The position numbers were made by a program, and so were the translations under genes. 64,000 nt of DNA from the NCBI GenBank assembly GCA_036936605.1, contig JAUPFV010000002.1, positions 265,988,770 through 266,052,769 of the forward strand, read 5' to 3'. This DNA comes from Limnanthes douglasii subsp. nivea (Eukaryota; Streptophyta; Magnoliopsida; Brassicales; Limnanthaceae). Shown one piece after another: positions 54,064-64,000 of the stretch. Numbering within the stretch: the first letter of the stretch is position 1; each line of letters begins with the position of its first letter. Under the pieces are notes generated by a model. The model was not told where the DNA came from. It ran no database searches and was given only the letters and a program-made list of their open reading frames with translations.

Positions 54064-55226
54064 TCATTCTAAATACAATTTTAAATGTTCGATGTTCCAG
54101 GGAAGCCTCAAATATCGCCCTTCCTTGTCTTTTAGCATGTATGCTCCCTGTTTCACTTTCTCTGTCACTTCATAAGGGGCCTCCCAATTCGGTCCCAACT
54201 TTCCAAGACTCTTCTCTTTAGTGTGCAGAAAAACTTTGCGTAATACTTTGTCTCCCACCTTAAAATCTCTGTGTTTTACTTTAGAAGCATATCGACTCCT
54301 CATTAATGTTTGATAGTGCAAAGACTTCAACTGTGCGCGTTGTCTTTTCTCTTCAACCAGATCTAATTCCAAGGCTCTGCTTTGGTCGTTCATATTTTCT
54401 GTATAAGTTGCCACACGATATGACGGGAAGACAATCTTCGATGGGACAATGGCATCCATACCATATACTAAGGCAAATGGAGATGCAGCTGTGGTAATTC
54501 GAGGCGTTGTCCAATAAGCCCATAATACTTCTTGTAGATAATCAGGTCATCTTCCTGCCTTTCCTTCCAAATTCTTTTTCAACCCATCCAGAATTGTTCG
54601 ATTGGTCACTTCCACCTAACCGTTAGCCTGGGGATTAAATGGGGCAGAAAAGCATTATCGTATGCCCCTGGAAAGGCAAAAGCTTTTAAATTCTTTGTTG
54701 TCGAATTGAGGTCTATTATCCGTTGTGAGTTGTATTGGTACCCCAAAACGACAACAAATATTTGAAACAGCGAATTTGATAACATCTTTTGCTTTTATCC
54801 CTGCCAGGGGTTCCGCTTCCACCCATTTAGAAAAATAATCCACCGCTACGATTATAGTCTGTCTGCCTCCAGAGGCCATTGGGAGGGGCCCAACTAAATC
54901 AATGCCCCACCTGTCAAATGAAACTGCTTCTGAAATACTCTCTAAGAACACCCAGGCTTCTGGATTATATTTGCATAGCGCTGACACATATCACATCGCT
55001 TTACCAAGTCTTTCGCATCCAAAGAGATAGTCGGTCAATAATAACCAGCCAAAAACACCAGTCGAATTAATGCCTTATACACACAATGGGTTGAACCTTC
55101 CCCATCGTGCAATTCGGACAAGACAAATTGCGATTCATCCTTGTTCAGACACCTTAGTAATGGTCGACTCAACGATTTCTTATACAAAACGCATCCGAAC
55201 ATGATATACCCATGAGACTTGAACAT
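54064..55226 (-). pseudogene. G2 integrase
   Basis: Leftward. H2C2 finger (SELHDGEGSTHCVYKALIR, CDMCQRYAN) with a TGA inside GYY-stop-PTI. The core has WGIDLVGPLPMASGG, VDYFSKWVEAEPLAG and LTTDNRPQFDNKEF, and the C-terminus ends LPWNIEHLKLYLE at 54064. Further breaks near 54655 and 54540. Confidence 0.88.
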
Positions 55227-57609
55227 GATCTTCCTAGCCTCGTACTTTTCAGCAAGTAAAGTATCTTTTTCCAAGAAGTTAATAATTTCTGACCTCCAAT
55301 CATTTGTGATCACATTGCTTACCTCTTGAATGTTCATTGAATGCTTTGCATCGATCATGACCGAATGATGCTCCTGAACTAAGACCCATGGGTATCCCTC
55401 CGTTCGCGAAGCTGTAGCCAAAGAGTCTGGGACGACATTTGCCTCTCTTCGAACATGTTCGTACTGAACCCCATCGAATTGAGCAACCAAATCTTTTAAT
55501 GCTTCCAGGTATTGTATCAGCTTATCTTGTCTGGCCTCAGACTCATCTAAAGCTTGATTTATCACCAACTGTGAATCACTGATTAGTTTAATCTTTTTGG
55601 CCCCACATATTCGAGCTAAGCGCAAACCCGCCAATGTCGCTTCATACTCTGCCTCATTATTAGTCGCCTTGAAACCGAATCGAATATCTTGGAACATGGT
55701 TATCCCTTCTGGAGAAATTAATTGAACACCAGCACCACTTCCAGAGTTATTCGACCCTCCATTCGTTCGAACCAGCCATTCCATGTCATCAAAGTGGTCA
55801 ATAGTCTCTATGTCGTCCCTTTCTAAGTGGAATTCAACCAAAACAATCAGCCAAAACCTGGGTTTTATCGTCGTTCGAAGTTCGAATGTTATGTCAAAAT
55901 CTCCTAATTCGACTGACCACTTAATCATCCTCCCAGATATATCGGGCCTTTGTAACAAACCTTTCAGGGGGAATGCAGTTCGAACAACAATAGGATGTGC
56001 ATGGAAATAAGGTCTCTTTATTCGGGCAGGCTGCTACCAAAGCCAGAGCTACCTTTTCCAACTTAAGAGATCGCTTCTCAGCATCCAACAAACTTTTACT
56101 GACATAGTAAATAGGGTTCAACAGAGTGTCCTCTTCCCGAAGTAAAACGGCACTGACCGCACAATCTCATACCGCCACATAGAAAATTAATCTCTCCCCC
56201 ACCAATGGTTTAGATAGTATATCGGAGGATGTTAAATATTCTTGAATCTGGCGAAAAGTTGTTGAACACTCATCGGTCAAATTAAATTGTTTCGCATTTT
56301 GCAATACCTTGAAGAAAGGCGCACATTTGTCCGATGATCTAGAAATGAATCTATTCAGTACTGCTGCCAAACTCCCTTTCAAGATCTGGACTTTCTTGAT
56401 ATTCCGAGGTGGAGTCATGGTTGTTAAAGCTTTTATCTGTTCTGGGTCAGCCTCTATATCTTTTTCACTTATCATATAGCCAAGGAACTTACACGATCGT
56501 ACCCCAAAAACACACTTGTCCGGGTTCAGTTTCAAATTAACCTTACTTTAATTGTTAAAAGTTTCCTCCAAGTCAACAAAATGATCTTCTTCCCGCACAC
56601 TCTTGACAAGTATATCATCGATATAGGCTTCGACATTCCGACCAATCTGCCCCTCAAAGGTTTTGTTGACCAAGCGCTGATAAGTTGCCCCTGCATTGTT
56701 TAGGCCAAATGACATAACCTTGTAGCAATATAATCCTCTCTCGGTAATAAATGACGTGCTCTCTTTATCTTTTGCATCTAACTGGATTTGATTATACCCT
56801 GAATATGCGTCCATGAAAGACAACAATCGATTTCCCAAAGTCGAATCCACTAACTGATCAATGCGGGGCACCGCAAAAGGATCCTTAGGACAAGCTCTAT
56901 TTAGGTCCGTGAAGTCCACGGACATCCTCCACCTACCATTCTTTTTCCTGACCAAGATTGGATTCGAGGCCCATACAGGATACTCTGACTCTCGAATGGG
57001 GCTTATGCTTAATAACCTTTCCACTTCCAAAAGAATAACTGCAGCCTTCTCCTGAGAAGTTGGTCTCCTTTTCTGGACAATGGGTCGAAGATCAAGCCGT
57101 ACTGCAAGTTTATGACATATTATCTCTGATGGTACTCCCGTTACATCCTGTGCACACCAAGAAAACATGTCGAGTTTGTTAGACAAAAACGCAATCAATC
57201 GTTCTTTGAACGCAAAACAAAGTTTTACTCCGATCTTCAAAAAAATTCCATCTCCAAATTTATGCTCCTCAGAATCCTCTTCTAGTTACAGAAACCCGGG
57301 GGTCTCCCTCGGATCATCACATGGAATGATTTCCGAGGAAGGCCCCTTTAATTGTTATCCCTTGTCTGATATGTCTCCCCGAACTCCCTTCTAGGATAAA
57401 ACTATCTAGTAACATTCTCGGGCCATCTTCTGGCTGCTCCTGATTGTCCCGATGTTGTTTCCTACCACATATTTCAAACACTGATGCACCGTTGAAATCA
57501 CACAATGCATTCAGGACAGCCAAGAGAGACCAAAATCTCATTATATGAAGTTGGTGCGTCAACAACAATAAACACTACTTCCACCTCCTTCTTGAACGGC
57601 CCACGACCT
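55227..57609 (-). pseudogene. G2 duplicated pol module, distal copy (PR end, RT, RNase H, second RNase H)
   Basis: Leftward from a truncated protease end (GPFKKEVEVVFIVVDAPTSY near 57600). RT: WCAQDVTGVPSEIICHKLAV, DLNRACPKDPFAVPRIDQLV, SFMDAYSGYNQIQL, FGLNNAGATYQRLV and catalytic AYIDDILVKS. Broken RNase H at 56120-55920 and a second RNase H (WLVRTNGGSNNSGSGAGVQL, NNEAEYEATLAGLRLARICG) at about 55790-55500. It joins the integrase at the expected place, so this is the original module. Confidence 0.9.
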
Positions 57610-59990
57610 GATCTTCCTAGCCTCGTACTTTTCAGCGGGTAAAGGTTCTTTTTCCAAGAAGTCAATAATTTCTGACCTCCAATCATTTGTGATCACATTT
57701 CTTACCTCTTGAATGTTCATTGAATGCTTTGCATCGATCATGACCGAATGATGCTCCTGAACTAAGACCCATGGGTATCCCTCCGTTCGTGAAGCTGTAG
57801 CCAAAGAGTCTGGGAAAACATTTGCCTCTCTTCGAACATGTTTGTAGTGAACCCCATCGAATTCAGCAACCAAATCTTTTAATGCTTTCAGGTATTGTAT
57901 CAGCTTATCTTTTTTGGCCTCAGACTCACCTAAAGCTTGATTTATCACCAACTGTGAATCACTGATCAGTTTAATCTTTTTGGCCCCACATATTCGAGCT
58001 AAGTGCAAACCCGCCAGTGCCGCCTCATACTCTTCCTCATTATTAGTCGCCTTGAAACCGAATCGAATAGCTTGGAACATGGTTATCCCTTATGGAGAAA
58101 TTAATTGAACACCTGCACCACTTCCAGAGTTATTCGACCCTCCATTCGTTCGAACCAGCCATTCCATGTCATCAAAGTGGTCAATAGTCTCTATGTCGTC
58201 CCTTTCTAAGTGGAATTCAACCAAAAAATCAGCCAAAACCTGGGTTTTATCATCGTTCGAGGCTCGAATGTTATGTCAAAATCTCCTAATTCGACTGACC
58301 ACTTAGTCATCCTCCCAGATATATCGGGCCTTTGTAACAAACCTTTCAGGGGGAATGCCGTTCGAACAACAATAGGATGTGCTTGCAAATAAGGTCTCAT
58401 TTTTCGGGCGGCTGTTACCAAAGCCAGAGTTACTTTTTCCAACTTAAGATATCGCTTCGCAACATCTAACAAACTTTTACTGACATTGTAAATAGGTTTC
58501 AACAGAGTGTCCTCTTCCCGGAGTAAAACGACACTGACCGCACAATCTGATATCGCCACATAGACAGTTAATCTCTCCCCCACCAATGGTTTAGATAGTA
58601 TATCGGGAGATGTTAAATATTCTTGAATCTAGGGAAAATTTTCTGAACACTTATCGGTCCAATTAAATTGTTTCGCATTTTGCAATACCTTGAAGAAAGG
58701 CGCACATTTGTCCGATGATCTAGAAATGAATCTATTCAGTGCTGCTGCCAATCTCCCTGTCAAGATCTGGATTTCCTTGATATTTCGAGGTGGAGTCATG
58801 GTTGTTAAAGCTTTTATCTGTTTGGGGTCAGCCTCTATACCTTTTTCACTTATCATATAGCCAAGGAACTTACCCGATCGTACCCCAAAAACACACTTTC
58901 CGAGTTTAGTTTCAAATTAACCTTACTCAAATTGTTAAAGGTTTCCTCCAAGTCAGCAAAATGATCTTCGTCTCGCACACTCTTGACAAGCATATCATCG
59001 ATATAGGCTTCGACATTCCGACCAATCCGCCCCTCATAGGTTTTGTTGACCAAGCGCTGATAAGTTGCCCCTGCATTGTTTAGGCCAAATGACATAACCT
59101 TGTAGCAATATAATCCTCTCCCGGTAATAAATGATGTGCTCTCTTCATCTTTTGCATCTAACCGGATTTGATTATACCCTGAATATGCGTCTATAAAAGA
59201 CAATAATCGATTGCCCGAAGTCGAATCCACTAACTGATCAATGTGGGGCATTAGAAAATGATCCTTAGGACAAGCTCTATTTAGGTCCGTGAAGTCCACG
59301 CACATCCTCCACTTGCCATTCTTTTTCCTAACCAAGACTGGATTCGAGGCCCATACGAGATACTGTGACTCTCGAATGTGGCATATGCTTAATAACCTTT
59401 CCACTTCTAAAAGAATAACTGCAGCCTTCTCTTGAGAAACTGGCCTCCTTTTCTGGACAATGGGTCGAAGATCAAGTCGTACTGCAAGTTTATGACATAT
59501 TATCTCTGATTGTACTCCCGTCACATCCTGTGCACACCAAGCAAACATGTCGAGTTTGTTAGACAAAAACGCAATCAATCGTTCTTTGAACGCAAAAGAA
59601 AGTTTTACTCTGATCTTCAAAAAATTTCCATCTCCAAATTTATGGTCCTCAGAATCCTCTTCTGGGACCAGAAACTCGGGGGTCTCCCTCTGATCATCAC
59701 ATGGAATGATTTCCGAGGAAGGCCCCTTTAATTGCTATACCTTGTCCGATATGTCTCCCTAAACTCCGTTCGAGGATAAAACTATCTAATAACATTCTCG
59801 AGCCATCTTCTGGCTGCTCCTGATTGTCCCGATGTTGTTTCCTACCACATATTTCAGACACTGATGCACCGTCGAAATCACACCATACATTCAGGACAAC
59901 CAAGAGCGACCCAAAATCTCATTGTATGAAGTTGGTGCGTCAACAACAATAAACACTAGTTTCACCTCCTTTTTGAACGGCCCACGACCT
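57610..59990 (-). pseudogene. G2 duplicated pol module, proximal copy
   Basis: Same content as 55227-57609, a few percent diverged: RT with SFIDAYSGYNQIRL and AYIDDMLVKS (58970), RNase H (YVAISDCAVSVVLL, KRYLKLEKVTLALVTAARKM), second RNase H (NNEEEYEAALAGLHLARICG). It ends abruptly within the segment after the second RNase H (AEKYEARKI) and passes into the protease of the next copy at 57609/57610. Both unit ends show a short common GACCT/GATCT. Confidence 0.9.
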
Positions 59991-60260
59991 AACTCGACCA
60001 CGCACTGAAATTCTCCAACTACCACTGTTGTGGCTTCGGTAAACCCCACTATGGTTCTGTCTGACTGTCGTATAACAGGTGGGTCAGATATTCTCATGTA
60101 TGTGATCATAAACAAAATGTTTGTGGAACTTCCCGTGTCAACAAGTATCTTCTGAACCTGATCTCCGGCAATACCCGCAACAATCACTACCTAATCTTCG
60201 TGCATGCCCGCGATATTTTGCATATCATCATCATCATCAAAACATATGATGGGGGAGGGT
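59991..60260 (-). pseudogene. G2 aspartic protease, N-terminal half
   Basis: ILVDTGSSTNILFMITYMRI, with the DTG active site, then VVGEFQCVVELGRGPFKKE crossing into the duplicated unit. Only this copy has the active site; the second module lacks it. Confidence 0.85.
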
Positions 60261-60380
60261 AAGCGATGCATTTGAGCTGACACCCCTGCTTCAATCTGAG
60301 TGGTCAAATTGTCCAAATATCTTTTCCGCGAGCTATTAGAATTCTCTGCGATAGTATCTCCTCCAAAGATAGCCAGTGAC

Positions 60381-62189
60381 TCAAAATTTCCCCCTCAGAA
60401 TAATATCCTCCACCATGTTCACGTTGTTCCTGCCCTCCTTGGGGTCTAGATACTCTTGCTCAATATCAAAAATATCAACCTCCTCGGAAATCACCATTGT
60501 TGTGTCAACAATTTTTGGAATAGCCTTAACCACAACATTTTTCTGGGAGTGTTTTTTCACAAAGTTTAATAACATTCTATTTTCGATCAAAGCTTGCACT
60601 TCTTTTTTCAAAGCAATACAGTCCTTAGTATCATGCCCAATATCCTCATGATACTTACAATACTTGCTAACACTTCTGCTTTCCCTCAGAGTCTGAATAG
60701 GAAAAGGTATTCTGAACGACACCATTGATCTTGCCTTATCAAATATCATGGCAACATTTTCCGTTAACTCCGCGAAATAATCCGGTTGAACTCATTTGTT
60801 CGAAATTGGTCTTGTCCCTTGGTTGTGATTTTGCTGGTTGCCATAGTATTGTGGGTTTGTTTTCTGCCTCGGTGGATACTGACCCGTATTTTTGGCTTGA
60901 ATATTGGCACGGGGCCCTTGGTTACTAGACTCAGATCTCTGAAACTGGTTCTGATCCAATTGATCGTCGGATCCTTTCTCGGATGCCTGAGTCTCCTCCA
61001 CTAGAATTCTCTTCTCAACTTGATCCAATAATGCTCCAAATGTCATGGCCTGGCTCTCCGCCACCGTATCTTTTAAGAGTCTAGGGAGCAGGCCCATCCT
61101 GAAAGCTGCAAGTGCCACTGAATATTTGCAATACTACATGTCCGTTTTTGTTTTGACAAATCGATTGGTATAATTCTTCAAGCTTTCCCCAACCTTTTGC
61201 CTACAATAGATTATCGTATCTCCGTTAGCTCGAAACTTGTTGCTCCCCACAAAATGTTGTCTAAAGATATTCCAGAACATGTCAAAATTCTTTATCGAGC
61301 CCTGTGGAAGCCGATTATACCTCTTGGAAGCCACTCCCCTAAAAGTTTGCGAAAACGCTCTACACAAAAATTTATCATCGTCGTCGAAATTGATCTTGAA
61401 GTTCTTGAATTGCTCGATATGGTTATCAGGGTCTTGCGTCCCATCGGAACTTTTCTAACTTCGAGATATCGAAATGCTTTGGGAGATTTCCACTAAAATT
61501 TCCGAGGGCAAAGGAGAAGCTCTCCAGTTATGACCCGTCCGATAAGCGTTGGATCTCAAGTTTTCATTACTAGGAAAATATAATCCCTCCTCGGACGGCA
61601 GAGCGTATTGATGCTGCCATTCCAAATTTCGCGGGTCAACGTTTTGGTTCCCAGCGGGAAAGTTCATTTGGCCATAACCCCGCTCATTAACTCGAGCATG
61701 ATAACTCTTCTCCCTCGGAGATTTCCTCTCCATGCTCCTCCCCTTCCGTTTTTCTACATGTCTTCGACCATGTCTTTTCTTTCTGTGATTTTTCCTAGGA
61801 GATGATTCCGACGAGCTGTAACGAGAATAATCGCCCGATTCGGAAGAATCCAGATGGCGTTTTTCTTTCCTCCTTGAAGACCGTCGTTCATATCCTCTGT
61901 ATCTATCATGCCTGGTTTTAGGACGGAAATCGGTTTCACGCTCCTCTTTTCCACTGTCTGGCTCCCTTCTCACCTCGGAACGAAGATTCGCCCGAAAAGT
62001 TTATTTTTCTGCCTTCAATCTTTCAATTTCCAGCAACAACTCATTCCTTCGAGCCAACAGATCCGAGTCATCAAAGGAACCTCCGACGCACTGGCCCCTA
62101 TGCGCCTCATACTCCATATCATTCCGATAATCGTCACCCACCAGATTCTCCTCGCAGTTATTAACAAAATCGTCCCCTTGCTCTTCCAT
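60381..62189 (-). pseudogene. gag: G2 Gag
   Basis: Likely start ATG 62189 (MEEQGDDFVNN). A TAA at 62001-62003 is followed by a long Arg/Ser/Lys-rich region (RRSSRRKEKRHLDSSES, SRYSSSESSPRKNHRKKRHG) and then the Gag domain (FSQTFRGVASKRYNRLPQGS, FWNIFRQHFVGSNKF, ALAAFRMGLLP). The zinc-finger-like CKYHEDIGHDTKDC is at about 60660-60620. Several frameshifts. Confidence 0.85.
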
Positions 62190-62248
62190 AATTCTGCTGG
62201 GATTGGGAATTATTTCCAGAAAACGATTGTCGTTAGAACAATCCTCGC

Positions 62249-62266
62249 TTCCTACAGACGGCGCCA
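62249..62266 (-). other. Primer binding site of G2
   Basis: The minus strand reads TGGCGCCGTCTGTAGGAA one base inside the 5' LTR; a TGGCGCC start as in other Tat-type elements. Confidence 0.75.
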
Positions 62267-62267
62267 C

Positions 62268-62708
62268 TGAAGAGTTTGAGAATAGCTAGAGGGGTAATTT
62301 TGTGTTACGAGAATCTTTTAGTGTTAAAGTAATCTTTAAGTTTTTTGTTAAGCTGCCTGTTTGGAGAGAGAAAGTGAGAGCTAGATTAAGTAGAGAGAGA
62401 AAGTAATATTATATCAAATCCTGAAATCTATGAAGCGTGTGTGGTCCTTTTATAGTACAATTACGGGTCCCACACGCTTTAATTCCCACTTCTTACATTT
62501 TTGGCCCCTATATCGTTCCACCTCTTCATAATGGCTATTTTATTTGTAGTCTATACAATTTTCCCATAATACAACTTCTTCTTCATAATTCTCTCCTTAC
62601 AAACTTCTTCTTTATAATTCTCTCATAATAAACTTCTTCTTTATAATTCTCTCCTAATAAAACTATTTCTTTACAATTTTCTCACACGTCTTTTATTCTT
62701 CTTCATCA
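62268..62708 (-). repeat. 5' LTR of G2
   Basis: 441 bases; a perfect TATAAAAGG on minus at 62446-62454. Contains three rather than two CTTCTTCTTTATAATTCTCT-type repeats, explaining the length difference from the other LTR. Confidence 0.93.
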
Positions 62709-63202
62709 GGTCTAAGCTGGAACACATACTTATGCCCCGAGTTTGACAAGATGTTTAAAGAGAATGTAAAATACGGTCGAACGTGGTTAGTACGCAAGTC
62801 TACTACCGCTTATTTTGAGGTTTTATCAGACTCAGTAATGGTGGTCAACATCCTTGATTTCAAATGCACATGCGGTTCTTGCGAGCAAGAATGTTTCCCA
62901 TACGGTCATGTATTGGATGCAATAGTATCTTTAAGCGAAGATCTGATGACATTAGTAGAGCCCTTTTTCACTACAATTTTAGGTCCAGTTATTAACATAC
63001 CGGCTATAACAGATTTCGGTGAAGCTACTACCACTAATGATGATGGAGAACAGTGGTTAATCCATCGAACGTTAAAAGACGAGCGAGACGACCAAGAAAA
63101 AAATGTATTCCATCAAGAGGAGAGGTAACCACCAGCCAGTCCCGGTGTGGTTGCTGTTTCAAATCAGGATACAAGAGGAGGTTCTGCGATACTCCATTCT
63201 GA
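62709..63202 (+). pseudogene. MULE-C transposase, 3' part
   Basis: Continues from 49432 after the target duplication: GLSWNTYLCPEFDKMF, the SWIM finger (CTCGSCEQECFPYGHV) and a CCHC-type knuckle (CGCCFKSGYKRRFC, with His changed to Tyr). A frameshift near 62990 and a small deletion lie between SWIM and knuckle. Ends at TGA 63200-63202. Confidence 0.88.
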
Positions 63203-63973
63203 ACTTATGTTTTATTTTTCCTTTTCTTTTAGATATCCTTAGATAAGCACTCCTTATCTTTCGATTTGTATGTTTTGGAACTGTTTACATTGCTATGTAC
63301 AATGTCTGGTTGTATTGTTAATTCTATTCTTAACCAGTGTTTGACATTGCTAGATAGGCTATGATTACAATGCTAGATACTCGTAATATCATTCGTAGTT
63401 GCATTGAAATTAAGTTTATGATGCCACATTGATAGATACAGTATAATACCTCTGCGATTGTAAGTCTACAATGAGATTGCTAGATACGTGTATATGAAGT
63501 TGCTAGATATAGCATTATCCAGACATTAACATTCCACTAACATGAAGTACATGGACGTCCTAATCTAACATTGCTAGATACAACAAATTATCTCTGTGAT
63601 TTTAAGGTTAATATCAAATTGGTAGATATCCCTGCGATTTACTAGTTAATTTGATTGCTTACATTACGATTGCCAGTTGTATCTGCCTTTACAACTGTTT
63701 CATGTAACTACTTTCTCTCTAATCTTTAGGTAAAATTTTAAAATTGGAACAACATGCAAACTAATATAGATAACACAAAAAAATATTTAGCAAACATCAT
63801 AATAATATTTGAAAATCATTCATGGCAGTACAACTTCCACATACAACAACCCTCCCAAACAATAGAACTGTTCAGAGGGTTGGTTTTGTTTTTAGCCCAT
63901 CAAAACATAAAAAAAACATAAAAAACATAAAAAAAATATATAAGAAAATAATGTTGCATGCAGTGCCATAAAC
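63203..63973. other. MULE-C spacer between convergent genes
   Basis: No gene. Closely matches 41005-41765 of MULE-B, with the same GCTAGAT/GCGATTT motifs and AACATAAAAAACATAAA run. Confidence 0.6.
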
Positions 63974-64000
63974 CTAATCAGAATCCCTGTCGTCGTCCTC
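63974..64000 (-). CDS. 3' end of the MULE-C acidic gene (runs off the window)
   Basis: The last codons read DDDRDSD and stop, matching the end of the MULE-B protein. Whether the rest is open cannot be seen. Confidence 0.6.
   Translation of the reverse strand, partial: EDDDRDSD

Larger units (their letters stand above)
49433..62708 (-). mobile_element. G2: Tat-type gypsy with antisense gene and internal tandem duplication
   Basis: 13276 bases; LTRs 49433-49845 and 62268-62708; target duplication GGTCT (49428-49432 and 62709-62713). Gag-pol runs leftwards; the extra gene runs rightwards. The LTRs differ at about 20 positions (about 5%), plus one extra 29-base repeat unit in the right LTR. A 2.38-kb tandem duplication repeats protease end, RT, RNase H and second RNase H. 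Many stops and frameshifts; older than G1. Confidence 0.94.
46401..64000 (+). mobile_element. MULE-C, left end truncated, split by gypsy G2, continues past the window
   Basis: Left part 46401-49432 and right part 62709-64000 join at the G2 target duplication GGTCT. Left terminus missing; right terminus beyond the window. Sister of MULE-B by sequence (shared leader, transposase and intron details). Confidence 0.85.

Overview
The window looks like heterochromatic plant nuclear DNA, most likely from a eudicot; the species cannot be read from the sequence. It is AT-rich, has no intact ordinary host gene, and consists of nested and decayed transposable elements. The families are typical of angiosperms: Ty1/copia, Ty3/gypsy of the Tat type with two RNase H domains, Mutator-like elements (MULEs), a plant LINE with a DUF4283-type ORF1, and a hAT-like miniature element. 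I found no tRNA, rRNA or CRISPR.

Layout. 1-2420 (minus): decayed MULE transposase gene ending in an OTU-protease-like domain. About 3400-5420 (plus): wrecked LINE. 6266-11006: young copia element with 5-bp target duplication CTTGT. 12129-12914: hAT-like miniature element. 14570-16760: two degenerate repeat units with internal GATGCGAGAC arrays. 16762-19253: block with a palindromic array and fragments of a ZADH2-like oxidoreductase gene, present again at 44007-46400. 19330-37344: MULE-A, split by a young Tat/gypsy element G1 (19669-30124, duplication ATACT). 37341-42767: MULE-B. 42768-44006: truncated gypsy G3. 46401-64000 and beyond: MULE-C, split by the older gypsy G2 (49433-62708, minus, duplication GGTCT), which has an internal tandem duplication of its protease-RT-RNase H region.

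Two architectures stand out. First, the MULE family is organised like maize MuDR: a transposase gene (DNA-binding domain, DDE domain, SWIM finger, CCHC knuckle, one intron) runs from the left end, and a second gene on the opposite strand converges on it. That gene has its own TATA box and encodes an acidic protein of exactly 129 codons in both MULE-A and MULE-B. I do not recognise the protein. MULE-A also keeps a right-end TATA box and a small exon resembling the DUF1985/Ulp1-type genes known from MULEs. Second, G1, G2 and G3 each carry an extra gene antisense to gag-pol with its own TATA box. In G1 and G2 this gene has an intron at the same place and in the same phase, a domain like the Pfam putative gypsy type transposon family, and an acidic C-terminus (with a long coiled coil in G1). 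All three also have an inverted repeat directly upstream of the polypurine tract.

Relative order, from LTR divergence counted by eye: G2 is the oldest dated insertion (about 5%), and G1 and the copia element are young (about 1.3-1.4%). The ZADH2-like block copies are about 99.9% identical in the middle but only about 91-97% at their edges, which suggests gene conversion. Almost every coding region is broken by stops or frameshifts. The acidic ORF of MULE-A is intact, and the antisense gene of G1 has one stop.
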